Part shown: positions 52,539 to 62,513 of the stretch, piece after piece
Numbering within the stretch: the first letter of the stretch is position 1
Layout: every line of letters begins with the position of its first letter
NCBI RefSeq assembly: GCF_018991925.1
Contig: NW_024724368.1
Span: 4,940,045 to 5,004,044, forward strand
Origin: Homarus americanus
Lineage: Eukaryota; Arthropoda; Malacostraca; Decapoda; Nephropidae
Length of the DNA stretch: 64,000 nt
Direction of reading: 5' to 3'
Position numbers and translations under genes: made by a program
Notes under the pieces: generated by a model
Database searches by the model: none
What the model was told of the DNA's origin: nothing
The model's input: the letters and a program-made list of their open reading frames with translations, nothing else

Positions 52539-52812
52539 GTGAGTTAGTATTTATCAACCCATGATGATATTTCTTCACCTTTACCAATTCCCAGATTACA
52601 ATATCTCGACCCGCCTCAAACGTGTTCAATTACTGTGTTATTTTTTGCTCTATTCTTTCTTTCTTTAATATTGTTCTGTCTCTTGTTAGCAGGGCTTAAT
52701 AATAGTCACCTTTGACCTTTTTTTACGTCAGTTTTCTCTGGCTTGTGAAGTGTTGCCAACGACTGGTGGAATGATGTTTACAAGTACTGATAGAGAGAGA
52801 GATTGTAACGTT

Positions 52813-52816
<4 letters not shown>

Positions 52817-52853
<37 letters not shown>
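52817..52853. repeat. (CT)n microsatellite
   Basis: About 18 CT units. The minus frame at 52778-53026 joins RERERE to a non-repetitive 55-residue stretch with no known motif. Confidence 0.96.
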
Positions 52854-52858
<5 letters not shown>

Positions 52859-52859
52859 A

Positions 52860-53884
52860 CACGCAATCAGCCATTCCCATTTCGTGTCACAGCGTATATG
52901 GCTAATTCTCGGAGCCTCGCCCGAAGGTTGCTGATACCAGATGGAAGCGTGTACGATCTTCCAGTGATGCCAAACTTTAGCATAAAAATCGTTAAATGTT
53001 GCAGTTTTTAGGGGTCGTTTCAGCAACTTTTTTCTGTTGATTTTCAGGATTGTGTTGGTGTGTTTATCTGATTTTTGGCTTTACATTTGGGTTGATATTG
53101 GTAAAGTTTATCGAGGGATGTGAGAGTTGGCATCATTGTACAGCAAGAGACCTTTTTCTATCGTCCTTCCCTCCATCCATCCCTATTTTTTTTTGCCTTA
53201 CCTCAAACCCCTCCCCCTACCTCCTTCTTCAATCACTCACGTACATCCTTACACAGTTGCTGGATTTCGTCATCACTGGATATGTTTCCTCGACGTGAAT
53301 CGTGACATTTTGAAGAGCGTTCCCGCCCTCGTCGAGCTCACGGTCACGCCTTAGCCACTACTCCATCGTTTAGGAAGATGACAGAACCCTTTATATCACA
53401 TTTCGTGGAGTATTTAGTTCCCGTTTATCTACATCTCTCTCTCTCTCGCCTTTCTTATTATCTTCTGTATATTAGTAGGAAAATACACGGTGGAAAAGAT
53501 GGCATTATTGCCTTCTCAGTCTTGCAACGAATTTAGGTTGGGTTATGTTAGGTTAGGTTGAAATTATGTTTTTCCGATTTTTTTTTGTGTGTTTTCAATG
53601 ATTCTGGCCCTCGCAAAATAGGTGCATGACCAAAAAGATATTGTGATAGATATTTGTAGTTTATAATGGAAACATTTTGACATGGAATAATAATAATATA
53701 GTGTTTCGTTTGTTTCTGTCCGCCATACTGGATTTTCGTGAGTGTTTGTGAAATGATTCTGTAGCAATGATCGGGATTATCAATAACATACTGTAGCTAC
53801 ACAATAGAAATGTTATATTAAAGGAAATTTTTACATCAAGTCTAAAGTACTGTATAAGGCAAATAAGTTCTTGAAGAAATTATC
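52860..53884. other. Unique DNA
   Basis: No gene recognised. TTAGGTTGGGTTATGTTAGGTTAGG lies near 53531, without inverted repeats. Confidence 0.45.
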
Positions 53885-54116
53885 GGATCACTTGAAGCAT
53901 CACCACCCCAGCTTATTTTTACGTAAAGATTAACTACCCTAACAATATTTGGGGGATAGGATAGATTATGTTAGGTTAGCGATAGGTTAGTTTAGGTTAG
54001 GTTAGCGATAGGTTAGGTTAGGTTAGGTTAGGTTAGCGATAGGTTAGGTTAGATTAGCATTAAGGAGATTAATCTTTTGGGGAAATAAGCTTAGGTGGAG
54101 ATTCTTTAGGTGAATC
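53885..54116. mobile_element. TTAGG foldback element, complete copy (232 bp)
   Basis: Left: GGATCACTTGAAGCATCACC, then ACCCCAGCTTATTTTTACGT, then AAAGATTAACTACCC. Right: GCATTAAGGAGATTAATCTT, then TTGGGGAAATAAGCTTAGG, then TGGAGATTCTTTAGGTGAATC. The core is AATATTTGGGGG then TTAGGTTAGCGATAGG units repeated four times. It is the best-preserved pair of ends in the window. Confidence 0.9.
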
Positions 54117-54310
54117 AAAAACGTAAACAAGAGAATATTTTCCCTCATATGGTCGATTGATTTTTGATGGACAAGACTAATGAGGGAAACAATTGGTGAA
54201 CACAGGTGATGGATGCAGCTGAGTTACCCCTGAACCAACCAGCATCCCATTTTCTGTTGTCGAGAGCTCCCGGGCGCCCACAAAAGGTCAACAGCGGGGT
54301 TTTTGTTGCT

Positions 54311-54372
54311 TGCGCGCGCGTGCGTGTGTGTGTGCGTGTGTGTGTGTGTGTGTGCGTGCGCGTATGTGTGTC
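54311..54372. repeat. (GC)n/(GT)n compound tract
   Basis: GCGCGCGTGCGTG grades into GT units and GCGTGCGCG. Alternating purine-pyrimidine, Z-DNA-prone. Confidence 0.93.
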
Positions 54373-54489
54373 TGTCCTTCATAATAGTGTAGGGAGTCAC
54401 CGCCGCCCTCTCTTATTGTTCGTTTCTTTTGTTTTACCTAAATTATTATTTACTTATCTATAATTATTAGTAGTACAATGCATAAATTG

Positions 54490-54765
54490 GGTCACCTTAA
54501 GAATCACCATCCCAGCTTATTTTACCAAAAGATTAACCACCCTAATGTTAATCTAAACTATCCTATCCTAAACTAATCTATCCTAACTTAACCTATACTA
54601 TCCTATCCTAACCTAACCTAATCCATCCTAACCTATCCTAACCTAATCTATCCTAACCTATCCTATCCTAACCTAATCCATCCTAAGCTAACCTATCTTG
54701 TTCTAACCTAACCTATCCAATCCTAACCTAATCTACCCTCACCTTTCCTATCCTATCTGAGGAAC
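54490..54765. mobile_element. TTAGG foldback element, left end with C-strand core
   Basis: GTCACCTTAAGAATCACCAT, then CCCAGCTTATTTTACCAAAA, then GATTAACCACCCTAATG match the left inverted repeat. About 210 bp of degenerate CCTAACCTATCCTATCC units follow, in the opposite orientation to the core of the copy 370 bp upstream. No right end. Confidence 0.75.
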
Positions 54766-55385
54766 TGAGATGTATATATAATGCTTAATAACCCTCTTAA
54801 TTGAATTACCGTAAAAGAGAACAAAGATCAAACTGAAGCCAATTTTGTTTTATTGAGTCCGAAGGAAATTCTTCTCTGGTCGTAACTTTTTTTTTGTGGA
54901 TATAGAAAAAAGTTCACAGGAATTCGAATCCCAAAACGTAGAATTATTGTACACTTAAACTTTCAAAATAAATACAGAATAAGAATATATTTGTAAGTCT
55001 TTATATAACAGTAGAAGATTCAAGAGTTATTACTTAATAAGGGAGGAACAACTTGGTGGTGTGTGGGAGTATGATACCAGAGCCTAGTGACCACGCCCAT
55101 ACCTCCATATATAGCCTTGTTTGCCTCCCTATAGTGCAGTAGCCACATCTCCTGTCTTTGTGTTTGGTCGCAGGTTCTTTGGGGTAATGACACGTGAGTC
55201 TTAAGGTATAATTGTGTCTCTGTGAGGTATTATAGCCACACATGTCTCCTTATGTGCCCACCTGTGTTCTGGCCTACTTCCGTGTATGGCCATATGATTT
55301 AATGTATGGGCATAGGGGCGATAGTGTATAAATATATACTTCATCTTTCTTGGCCTTGCTGTAACTTGAGTGTGATCTAGTTTAA
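54766..55385. other. AT-rich unique DNA
   Basis: Nothing recognised. Confidence 0.45.
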
Positions 55386-55411
55386 CTCTCTCTCTCTCTC
55401 TCTCTCTCTCT
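55386..55411. repeat. (CT)n microsatellite
   Basis: About 13 CT units. Confidence 0.95.
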
Positions 55412-55642
55412 CCGGCCACTCAACCACCAGACACCAGAGACAGCGACCTTGGCCACTTTAATGTCGAGTAATGGCCAAGCTTCCATAGTCTCCAGCGACA
55501 AAAACATATCCACCTGATGTAAAATATGATGGTCGGTGAAGGTTGAGTAGACACAAGGGTGATGTTTGGCGGTAAAACACAATAGTAACTAGATGGCATG
55601 ACAAGATGGGAGTACATTTGTAAGATTCAGTGGAGGATCAGT

Positions 55643-56040
55643 TAACAATGGTGTTCAGTTAACGATGGTGTTCACTTGGCGATGGTGATCAGTTAACGAT
55701 GGTGTTCAGTTAACGATGGTGTTCACTTGGCGATGGTGATCAGTTAACGATGGCGTTCAGTTGACGATGGTGTTCAGTTAACGATGGTGTTCACTTGGCG
55801 ATGGTGATCAGTTAACGATGGTGTTCAGTTAACGATGGTGTTCAGTTAACGATGGTGTTCACTTGGCGATGGTGATCAGTTAACGATGGTGTTCAGTTAA
55901 CGATGGTGTTCACTTGGCGATGGTGATCAGTTAACGATGGCGTTCAGTTGACGATGGTGTTCAGTTAACGATGGTGTTCACTTGGCGATGGTGATCAGTT
56001 AACGATGGTGTTCAGTTAACGATGATTATAAATACGATGG
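55643..56040. repeat. 17-bp repeat with 51-bp higher-order units
   Basis: Three 17-bp variants, GTTCAGTTAACGATGGT, GTTCACTTGGCGATGGT and GATCAGTTAACGATGGT, recur in a fixed order, giving mainly 51-bp higher-order units with occasional extra or GGC-variant monomers. About 22 monomers. The array decays into AAATACGATGGTGT after 56027. Confidence 0.95.
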
Positions 56041-56276
56041 TGTCAAATACGATGGTGACAGATATGATGGTGTCAAATACAATGGTGATAACAAAAGATT
56101 ACAAATAAATATACAAGCTAACTGTACTATAGCTTGAGGCATCATGACCTTTAGAGTCCTTAACAATATTTTTAATAACACAGGTATATTTATTGTATAT
56201 TTAAACACTCTACTTGTATACGAATTTCACTACGGTTTTGCTCGCCTAGTTTTGGACGTGGATGAGTGGATATTGT

Positions 56277-56337
56277 ATGTATGTATGTACTGTATGTATG
56301 TATGTATGTATGTATGTATGTATGTATGTATGTATGT
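56277..56337. repeat. (TGTA)n microsatellite
   Basis: About 15 units with one CTG interruption. Confidence 0.96.
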
Positions 56338-56589
56338 GAAGAGGGGACTGTTCTACCTCTGAGCCAATGTTTTTTCCGAGCACTAGTTCCTCTTACCATA
56401 TGTCAGCTAAGGGCCCCGTGATAGCTATGTCCGGCCCTGCTGTAGTAATTAAGGAGTGGACAAAGGTTAGGCCCCTCGGTGGAGCGGAACTGAGAGGACG
56501 AAATCACTTCACTGTTTGTTGGCTTCTTGAACAAATGAACCCAAACGCGACAGAGATCAAGGCTGCCAAGGTTTACTGGTGACGATGCG
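56338..56589. other. GC-richer unique segment
   Basis: GC content rises (GGGCCCCGTG, GGCCCCTCGG). A 71-codon plus frame ends here (56367-56582), without recognised motif. Could be an old repeat or exon remnant; not called. Confidence 0.35.
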
Positions 56590-56640
56590 GTGGTGTGGTG
56601 GTGGTGGTGGTGGTGATGGTGTGGTGGTGGTGATGGCACA
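56590..56640. repeat. (GGT)n/(GAT)n tract
   Basis: GTGGTGGTGGTGGTGATGG units. HHHH minus frame is an artefact. Confidence 0.93.
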
Positions 56641-56874
56641 GAGAAATCCCCCTGGACACAATTCCTTCATTATAGTGACAAAATAGACAAAATCTCACCT
56701 GCCTATTATTTTTAAGTGGACAAAACCCCAGTCAATAAAACACTAATTGGAAAAAATTCCTCTTAGTGCCTTTTTCAGTAGAGGTTAAATGTGGTTTTGT
56801 TCAACAACGAATGGAAGATGTTTTTATTCTTGTTTTTATTTATTAGGCATTGAATTATATCCCTGTCTCCCTTA

Positions 56875-57010
56875 GTTCCCCCTCAGTCCCTTTCTTCGTC
56901 TCCCTCAGTCCCTTTCTTAGTCTCCCTCAGTCCCTTTCTTAGTCTCCCCTCAGTCCTTTCTTAATCCCACTCAGTCCCTTTCTTAGTCTCTCTTAGCCCC
57001 CTCAATCCCT
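56875..57010. repeat. 22-bp minisatellite (CTCCCTCAGTCCCTTTCTTAGT)
   Basis: About six units starting CTCCCTCAGTCCCTTTCTTA, with small indels. Confidence 0.92.
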
Positions 57011-58500
57011 TTATATTAACACCACAATAACCCACTATGACCCTTACCAAACTGTTCTCCCTTCAAGGCAACTTCGTACAGTATAGAATGTCAGTCAGAA
57101 GCCCAAATTGCCAAACATGAGCTCTGTCTTCAGTACAAAAAGTTGCTTCTAAACTCCTAATCATCCAACCTCCATCCAGCCATATCTAGACCTCGGCCAA
57201 AGACCTTCCCTGCAGAAACTCCTGAAGGAATGTGGTCTGACGAGATATACTTGTGTTGGTTCTTCATCTATAGGAGTAGTGTAGGTAAATAGACTCAATG
57301 GTTAATTTATTTTGCACTAAGTATCTCACCTAGGTACTACTGGATAAATTTTTAGTAAGGTTTAGCGCCTCCTTATTTTCTTGTTAGTTTCACCTTCACC
57401 TAATTCCCGTTTTCTCTCATATCTTATTTCTTGGCATCTAAACTTTTTCTTGTTGTTTTTGCTTGATTACCTTGATGCCACACCTACAAGGTAACAGTTC
57501 TATTAATTTACTGTTGATTTTCTTCTTAATTTCATCATTTTAACTTCAACCTTTCATTCTTTTCATTATAAAATTACTTCTATTATAATACACAGATTTA
57601 TTCTCATATCATTTTTAAAAATCTTAACCAATAGTTTCTTGTGGTTTATTTTTCACTTATTTCTTTAGTATTTGGTTCAAGACTTAAGGCTAAATTAGTT
57701 TTATATTTTTTTATTATTTAATAATTTTTATATTAATTTTTATTCTCATAAATTAAAAGAACACAAAAAATTACCCAAATATATATATATATATATTTTT
57801 AATATTTCACTTATCTTTCTGACTTTGGTTCTTGTTTCACGTGTTTTCGTCAGTTAGTCATGTTTCAGTTTTCCTCAATGTTATAAAAATCTCACTTCCT
57901 TATTGTTAACTTTCTGGTGAGTTTTAAATTGAGTTTTTTCTATATTAATGTTCTGCTTATACTAACATCTCTCAGGCTTGTTCCGCTGTCCAAATATTGT
58001 ATTGAATTTGGTTTTCTCTGCTACATACCTACCTTTACACCAACCATGTAAGGAACAAAACTGCCTTCTTCAGTTTATTGATGTCATGTGTTGTTAAAAT
58101 CTTCCTTCCACTCCTAATGTCATGTGATGTTAAAATTCTCCTTCCATTCCTAAGAAGTATTATATTTTACTCGCCTTTTCTGTTTTATTTATTTTTCTGT
58201 TTCTATTTTAAGTTAATTTTCTTTCCTAATACGTAAATATTTCTTTTAGTTTTGCTTTTCGTTTTTCTTTCTTTTTGTAGCACTTTTTTTTTCTATAGTA
58301 AATTTTTTAACAGATCTGAACTTTTTTCTCGACGTTTCCTTTCAGCGTTTTTCCCTAACCCAGCAGGTGAGCTAATGATCTTGAGTAAGTACTGCGTTTT
58401 CCCCTTCCTCCTCAGTGTGTAAGATCATACCCCTCTTTTATCCTGTAGATGAGTGTCTGAACCCTGTAATTTCTTCCTTGGGTCGTAGTTAAGTTCCTCA
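57011..58500. other. Long AT-rich, T-biased unique DNA
   Basis: About 1.5 kb with T-rich plus strand and a short (AT)n at 57780-57795. No gene, RNA or repeat family recognised. Confidence 0.5.
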
Positions 58501-59099
58501 AAACCCTAATCTTCCCTTCTCTAACTCGTGGGTGTGTCTGTCACCAGTGGCCGCCTCCTCCCCAACTGACTATTGTTTCTCTCCCATCCCCGTCCTCCCA
58601 CCAGCTGCCGCACTCCCCTCCGAGACCGCAGGGCTGATTCTTCGTGGGCGACTGAAAGGTCAGCGCTACAAAAATGAGACCTTTATAGTTCTTTGGGTTT
58701 ATTGCTCGTTTTTATTATTAAGTAAATTCTTTTTTCCTTGAGGCCAACCTGCCCGAAGGTGCTCGCTCGCTTGCTACGACGTGCGCCAGAGGTATTGGTC
58801 GCTGGCAGGAGGTTGCATGATAGTTTGGGTACATTTTCAACCTCTTCCTCTCAGTAGTTAACTAATCGTTGTATCTAAGTTATTCTGGGTCTGCATTCAA
58901 TTGTTATTTATAGCTGAAGGTCTTACCTATAAATATTCACCTTGATTTACTAATATCTTCTTGTTGTTTCGTGTCTGTTAGTGTACAAGTCAGCATGACG
59001 TGGATGCTTCAAAGTAGAGGTGGAAGGTTACTAAGTAATGCACCCAGATGTTGTCAAGTGGGAGGTTGTACTGGAGACCTTAAAGTAACAATATATAAA
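58501..59099. other. Unique DNA with a GC-richer patch
   Basis: GC rises at 58530-58650 and again at 58745-58800. The 69-codon plus frame at 58532-58741 shows no recognised motif. Confidence 0.4.
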
Positions 59100-59291
59100 C
59101 ATTGAAACCCCTATTTAACGGACTATATGGGGAGGGAAATCCGTTGTATCGAGGATCCATTTGATATGAAAACTTCTTCTAATGAACTATATAGAGATGA
59201 AAGTTCTTTATATCGAGGGTCCATTAGATATGAAAACTCTCATCTAACGGATTATATGAAGAGAGAAGTCCGTTATATGGAGGTTTTACTG
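59100..59291. mobile_element. Pogo/Tigger-like MITE, copy 6 (longest)
   Basis: Left end CATTGAAACCCCTATTTAAC; three AACGGACTATAT/AATGAACTATAT-type arms separated by TCGAGGATCCATTTGATATG and TCGAGGGTCCATTAGATATG modules; right end TTATATGGAGGTTTTACTG followed by TA. At about 192 bp it has two complete internal modules, against one in the 105-bp copy. The 93-codon open frame at 59127-59408 is read from it and is not a gene. Confidence 0.85.
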
Positions 59292-59623
59292 TACCTAATC
59301 CTTCCATTAATCTCGGGACAAAGGGTGACTGCAATGCATCATGTACAGTATTATAAAATAGAAAATGTAGAAAAATACTGTAGTACATCCTGGTATAACA
59401 TTATGTAGTTTGGTTCCAGTATTTGTACGACCCAGGAGGTGGTGGGAGGCTCCAGGGAGTCCATCAGGGTAAGTGCAGAAGGGTTATGAAGGAAGGTATG
59501 CATCAGGGATAATGTTTCTGGAGCTGTTCTTGACTGTGTAATAACGGATGATGATAACAGCATGATGTGGACTGTGTTACTATTAGATGTGTGTAGGAAC
59601 CATGACATCCACTGTTGTATATA

Positions 59624-59951
59624 ATAATGGTTGCCCCTCGTGTAACGAGGATGGCCAGCCCAAGGGCCACCTAGGCGTGAATTTGTTTAAGGTGTAGAAG
59701 CTGTCGCCAACACAACCACACCCCGAGTTAACGAGTTGCATGACCGGACAACTCGTCAACTGCACTGGCTAACCATTACCCCGGAACAAGATCCGCAAAT
59801 CGATTAACATCCAGGTTTCCAATTACTGCTGGGTAGACCGAGGCAAATGAGGTAAAGAAACTTGCCCATAGTTTCACCCTGTCCGGAGATCGAACCTGGG
59901 TCCGTTCGCTTGTGAGGTGAGTATGCAGATCATTACACCACAGGTCGCTAT
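59624..59951 (-). mobile_element. Second tRNA-headed SINE with target duplication
   Basis: On minus from 59951: a tRNA-like head with A-box-like TGGTGTAATGATC, CACCTCACAAGCGAACGG, and B box GGTTCGATCTCC. Then a long body (TTTACCTCATTTGCCTCGG, CAGTAATTGGAAACCTGG, ATCGATTTGCGGATC, GTTAACTCGGGGTGTGGTTG). ACTGTTGTATATA occurs at 59611-59623 and 59952-59964, with a following AATG shared after a TA indel. This fits a target-site duplication of 13 bp or more. It is a different family from the SINE at 46087: head and body differ. Confidence 0.8.
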
Positions 59952-59964
59952 ACTGTTGTATATA

Positions 59965-60960
59965 TATAATGATAACAAACTTCTAAGAATATGAAAGACG
60001 CCACCTGATGGCCTTTAATGAATGTGTACCGAGAAAGAATATGTCCCTTATCTAGGAATCACATTAGTAAAATCCATCAATATGTTTTTAGTTGTTTATT
60101 CCAACCTAACTATATTCTGGGTCGTCAAGGAGATCACTCCCCAAAGAACGCCGGCATTCAGAACACCGGTTTAGAGAACACCTTTAAGTTCAGATGAATT
60201 GTCAACAAGAACATGTTTGTGGTTTATTTACCCCCGGCAAGACCAACTCCGCGAGACCTTGAGCTTTGACTGAACGGTAGATATTTATAGGGTCGTCTTT
60301 TTCCCCTTCTTCGGCCTACTGAAGTATATATCCTTGTCCTTGAACATTTTTTCTGTACTAAAGGCTAATTCCCTCCGTCTCCTCAGTTACTAACTCTTCA
60401 AATTATCGTAGCACTTAAACTAGAACACATATCTCACTCGGAATATATGAACACGAATCAAACTCCCAACCTCCTATCATATAAAATTCTTGAAGCGATA
60501 ATTCTTCCACCTCTTACAATACTCTGATATTTCTCGCTAAAACTTCGCTAAAATCTCGTTAAAACTCGTATAGAGAATCAAACTAGCTAAAAAAGTAACT
60601 CAAAATGGAAACAGTACAAGAAAAAATAAATGAGAATTATATATTGAAGACAGTTAACTCCTCGAAAGGTAATTGTCGCGTTGTGCTGAAGGTTCATGTT
60701 AGGCTGTGTTGTGGCAGGCGTCAGGACCAGTTCACTGCTCTGGTGTTTACGCTGATTAAATAATGACCCCCAATGACTTCAGCTTGTCTTATCGGTATTA
60801 TTTTTCTCTGTTGACTTATTAGGCGTGTGCGTGTACCTTTCTCTGCACCAGCTGAGTAAATAGGTGTCTTGTTACGTACGTTTTGTATCTGTCTCCCTGA
60901 GGTGTAATTTATGTACTAGTGATAAGTTTCTTTTTTTTGTTGTCACTGTCGATGAAGTGC
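59965..60960. other. Unique DNA
   Basis: AT-rich. No gene, RNA or repeat family recognised. Confidence 0.45.
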
Positions 60961-60987
60961 ATATTCATATTGTTAGTATTATTTGTC

Positions 60988-61040
60988 ACACACACACACA
61001 CCTCACCACACACACCTCACCTCACGCACCTCACCTCACG

Positions 61041-61089
<49 letters not shown>
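60988..61089. repeat. (CA)n with CCTCAC interruptions
   Basis: Short (CA)n and CACCTCACC blocks precede a long (CA)n at 61043-61089. Confidence 0.95.
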
Positions 61090-61092
<3 letters not shown>

Positions 61093-61865
61093 AATCCTAA
61101 GTCTATCTATTTCTTATATCTGATGTTTGTCACCTGTACTGTATCAGCTGGGACTATTAATGGTTTATTTAGAAATATAAATGTCCATCATTGACCTTCG
61201 CTGATATTTGCCACCGTAAACACACCTTAGCCATTTCTAGTAACTCGGATACTATGTTAATTATGAGTCAGTTTTATACCTGGCCTTTTTTCTTCTCAAT
61301 TATCGCCTGAACTTGAGTATTTGGCTTAATAATATTATCTTCCACCGAGGGAGTATGGTCGAGAATCTTGACACAGAGAATGGTAAGTCAGCCATCAGTA
61401 ATGTTCCCCCATGGTGATACCGTTCTAATTGTGTTCTTTTCTGGAAAACAAAATTCCTTTACTATCTCCGGCTGCTATGATGTAACGCTTAATTGTCCTC
61501 ATTATTGAGGTTTTAATCTAAACTACCCCAGTAATAACATTTTACACCACTCTGGGTCCAAATTACGTAGGTACAGTCAAGCAGGTGGAGAAAATACCAG
61601 AATGTCTGCAGGGTTTATGTGTAGCGCGTGTACCGTTGCTAAGGATAAGATTAACGAGGTAGACATCCACATCCCCATCCATATATACGTGTCCTCTGGA
61701 GCCCAAGGTTAATTTAAATGTCAGTGGCGTGTAAGTTAGGCCAAGGGTTATACCTTTACTGTAGTCAAAAACGATCTCATCGGTGGTAGTGGCTGCAGAC
61801 GGTTACATTATACAGGTATTTGACCATTGCCAGACCCTCTCACTTCCGTAATGTGTTGAATTCTT
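61090..61865. other. Unique DNA
   Basis: Nothing recognised. Confidence 0.45.
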
Positions 61866-61879
61866 GTGGTTTATTCTGA

Positions 61880-62170
61880 GTTCTGGTTAGGTGTGGCTAG
61901 ATATGGGTCGTGGGCGGTGAGTCATGGTCAGGTATGGGACGTGGGTGGTGATTCATGGGTAGGTGTGGGTCGTGGGTGGGGAGTCATGGGTAGGTATGGG
62001 TCGTGGGTGATGAGAATAGCTAGTTATGGGTCATGGGTAGGTGTGGGGCGTGGGTGGTGAGTCATGGGTAGGTGTGGGTTGTGAGTCATGGCTAGGTGTG
62101 AGTCATGGGTAAATAAGTTGCTGTGAGTCAGGCAAGGTGTGAGTCGTGGGTAGTTGTGAGTCAGGGTAGG
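61880..62170. repeat. ~32-bp minisatellite (GGTGTGGGTCGTGGGTGGTG)
   Basis: About nine variant units of AGTCATGGGTAGGTATGG plus GTCGTGGGTGGTG. G-rich on plus. Confidence 0.9.
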
Positions 62171-62477
62171 GGAGTGAGGGTTTGTTTCAACATATCGGGA
62201 GTTCAGAGAAGATCATCAACAATTCGGGGAAAACCAGTTACTACTTCAATGAACAACTTGAGTCACGGGAAGGTACCAAGAAACGTGTGATGAGGCAAAC
62301 ATAGGAAGGTGCTGTTGAGGGCTTTGGTGTGGGGAGTGGAGGAAGAGGAGCCGCTCGCAGTAGCCTCCTAACCTCGCCTCCACAGTCCACCTCCGGCTAA
62401 GTGTCACATTTAACTCGCCTCACAAAACGACCTTCAGTGAAAAAAAAATCTCTCGATCGAGCAAGAACAAAGAGACG

Positions 62478-62480
<3 letters not shown>
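62171..62480. other. Unique DNA with a GC-richer patch
   Basis: GC-richer at 62330-62400 (GGAAGAGGAGCCGCTCGCAG). No gene recognised. Confidence 0.4.

Positions 62481-62510
<30 letters not shown>
62481..62510. repeat. (GT)n microsatellite
   Basis: Fifteen GT units. Confidence 0.96.

Positions 62511-62513
<3 letters not shown>

Noticed and set aside
52778..53026. 82-codon minus frame with a non-repetitive N-terminal part
   Set aside because: About 55 residues are non-repetitive, but they show no recognised motif and the frame runs into RERERE from (CT)n. Insufficient support.
59127..59408. 93-codon open frame
   Set aside because: Its first 55 codons lie inside the pogo-like MITE at 59100-59291 and repeat with the element's modules.
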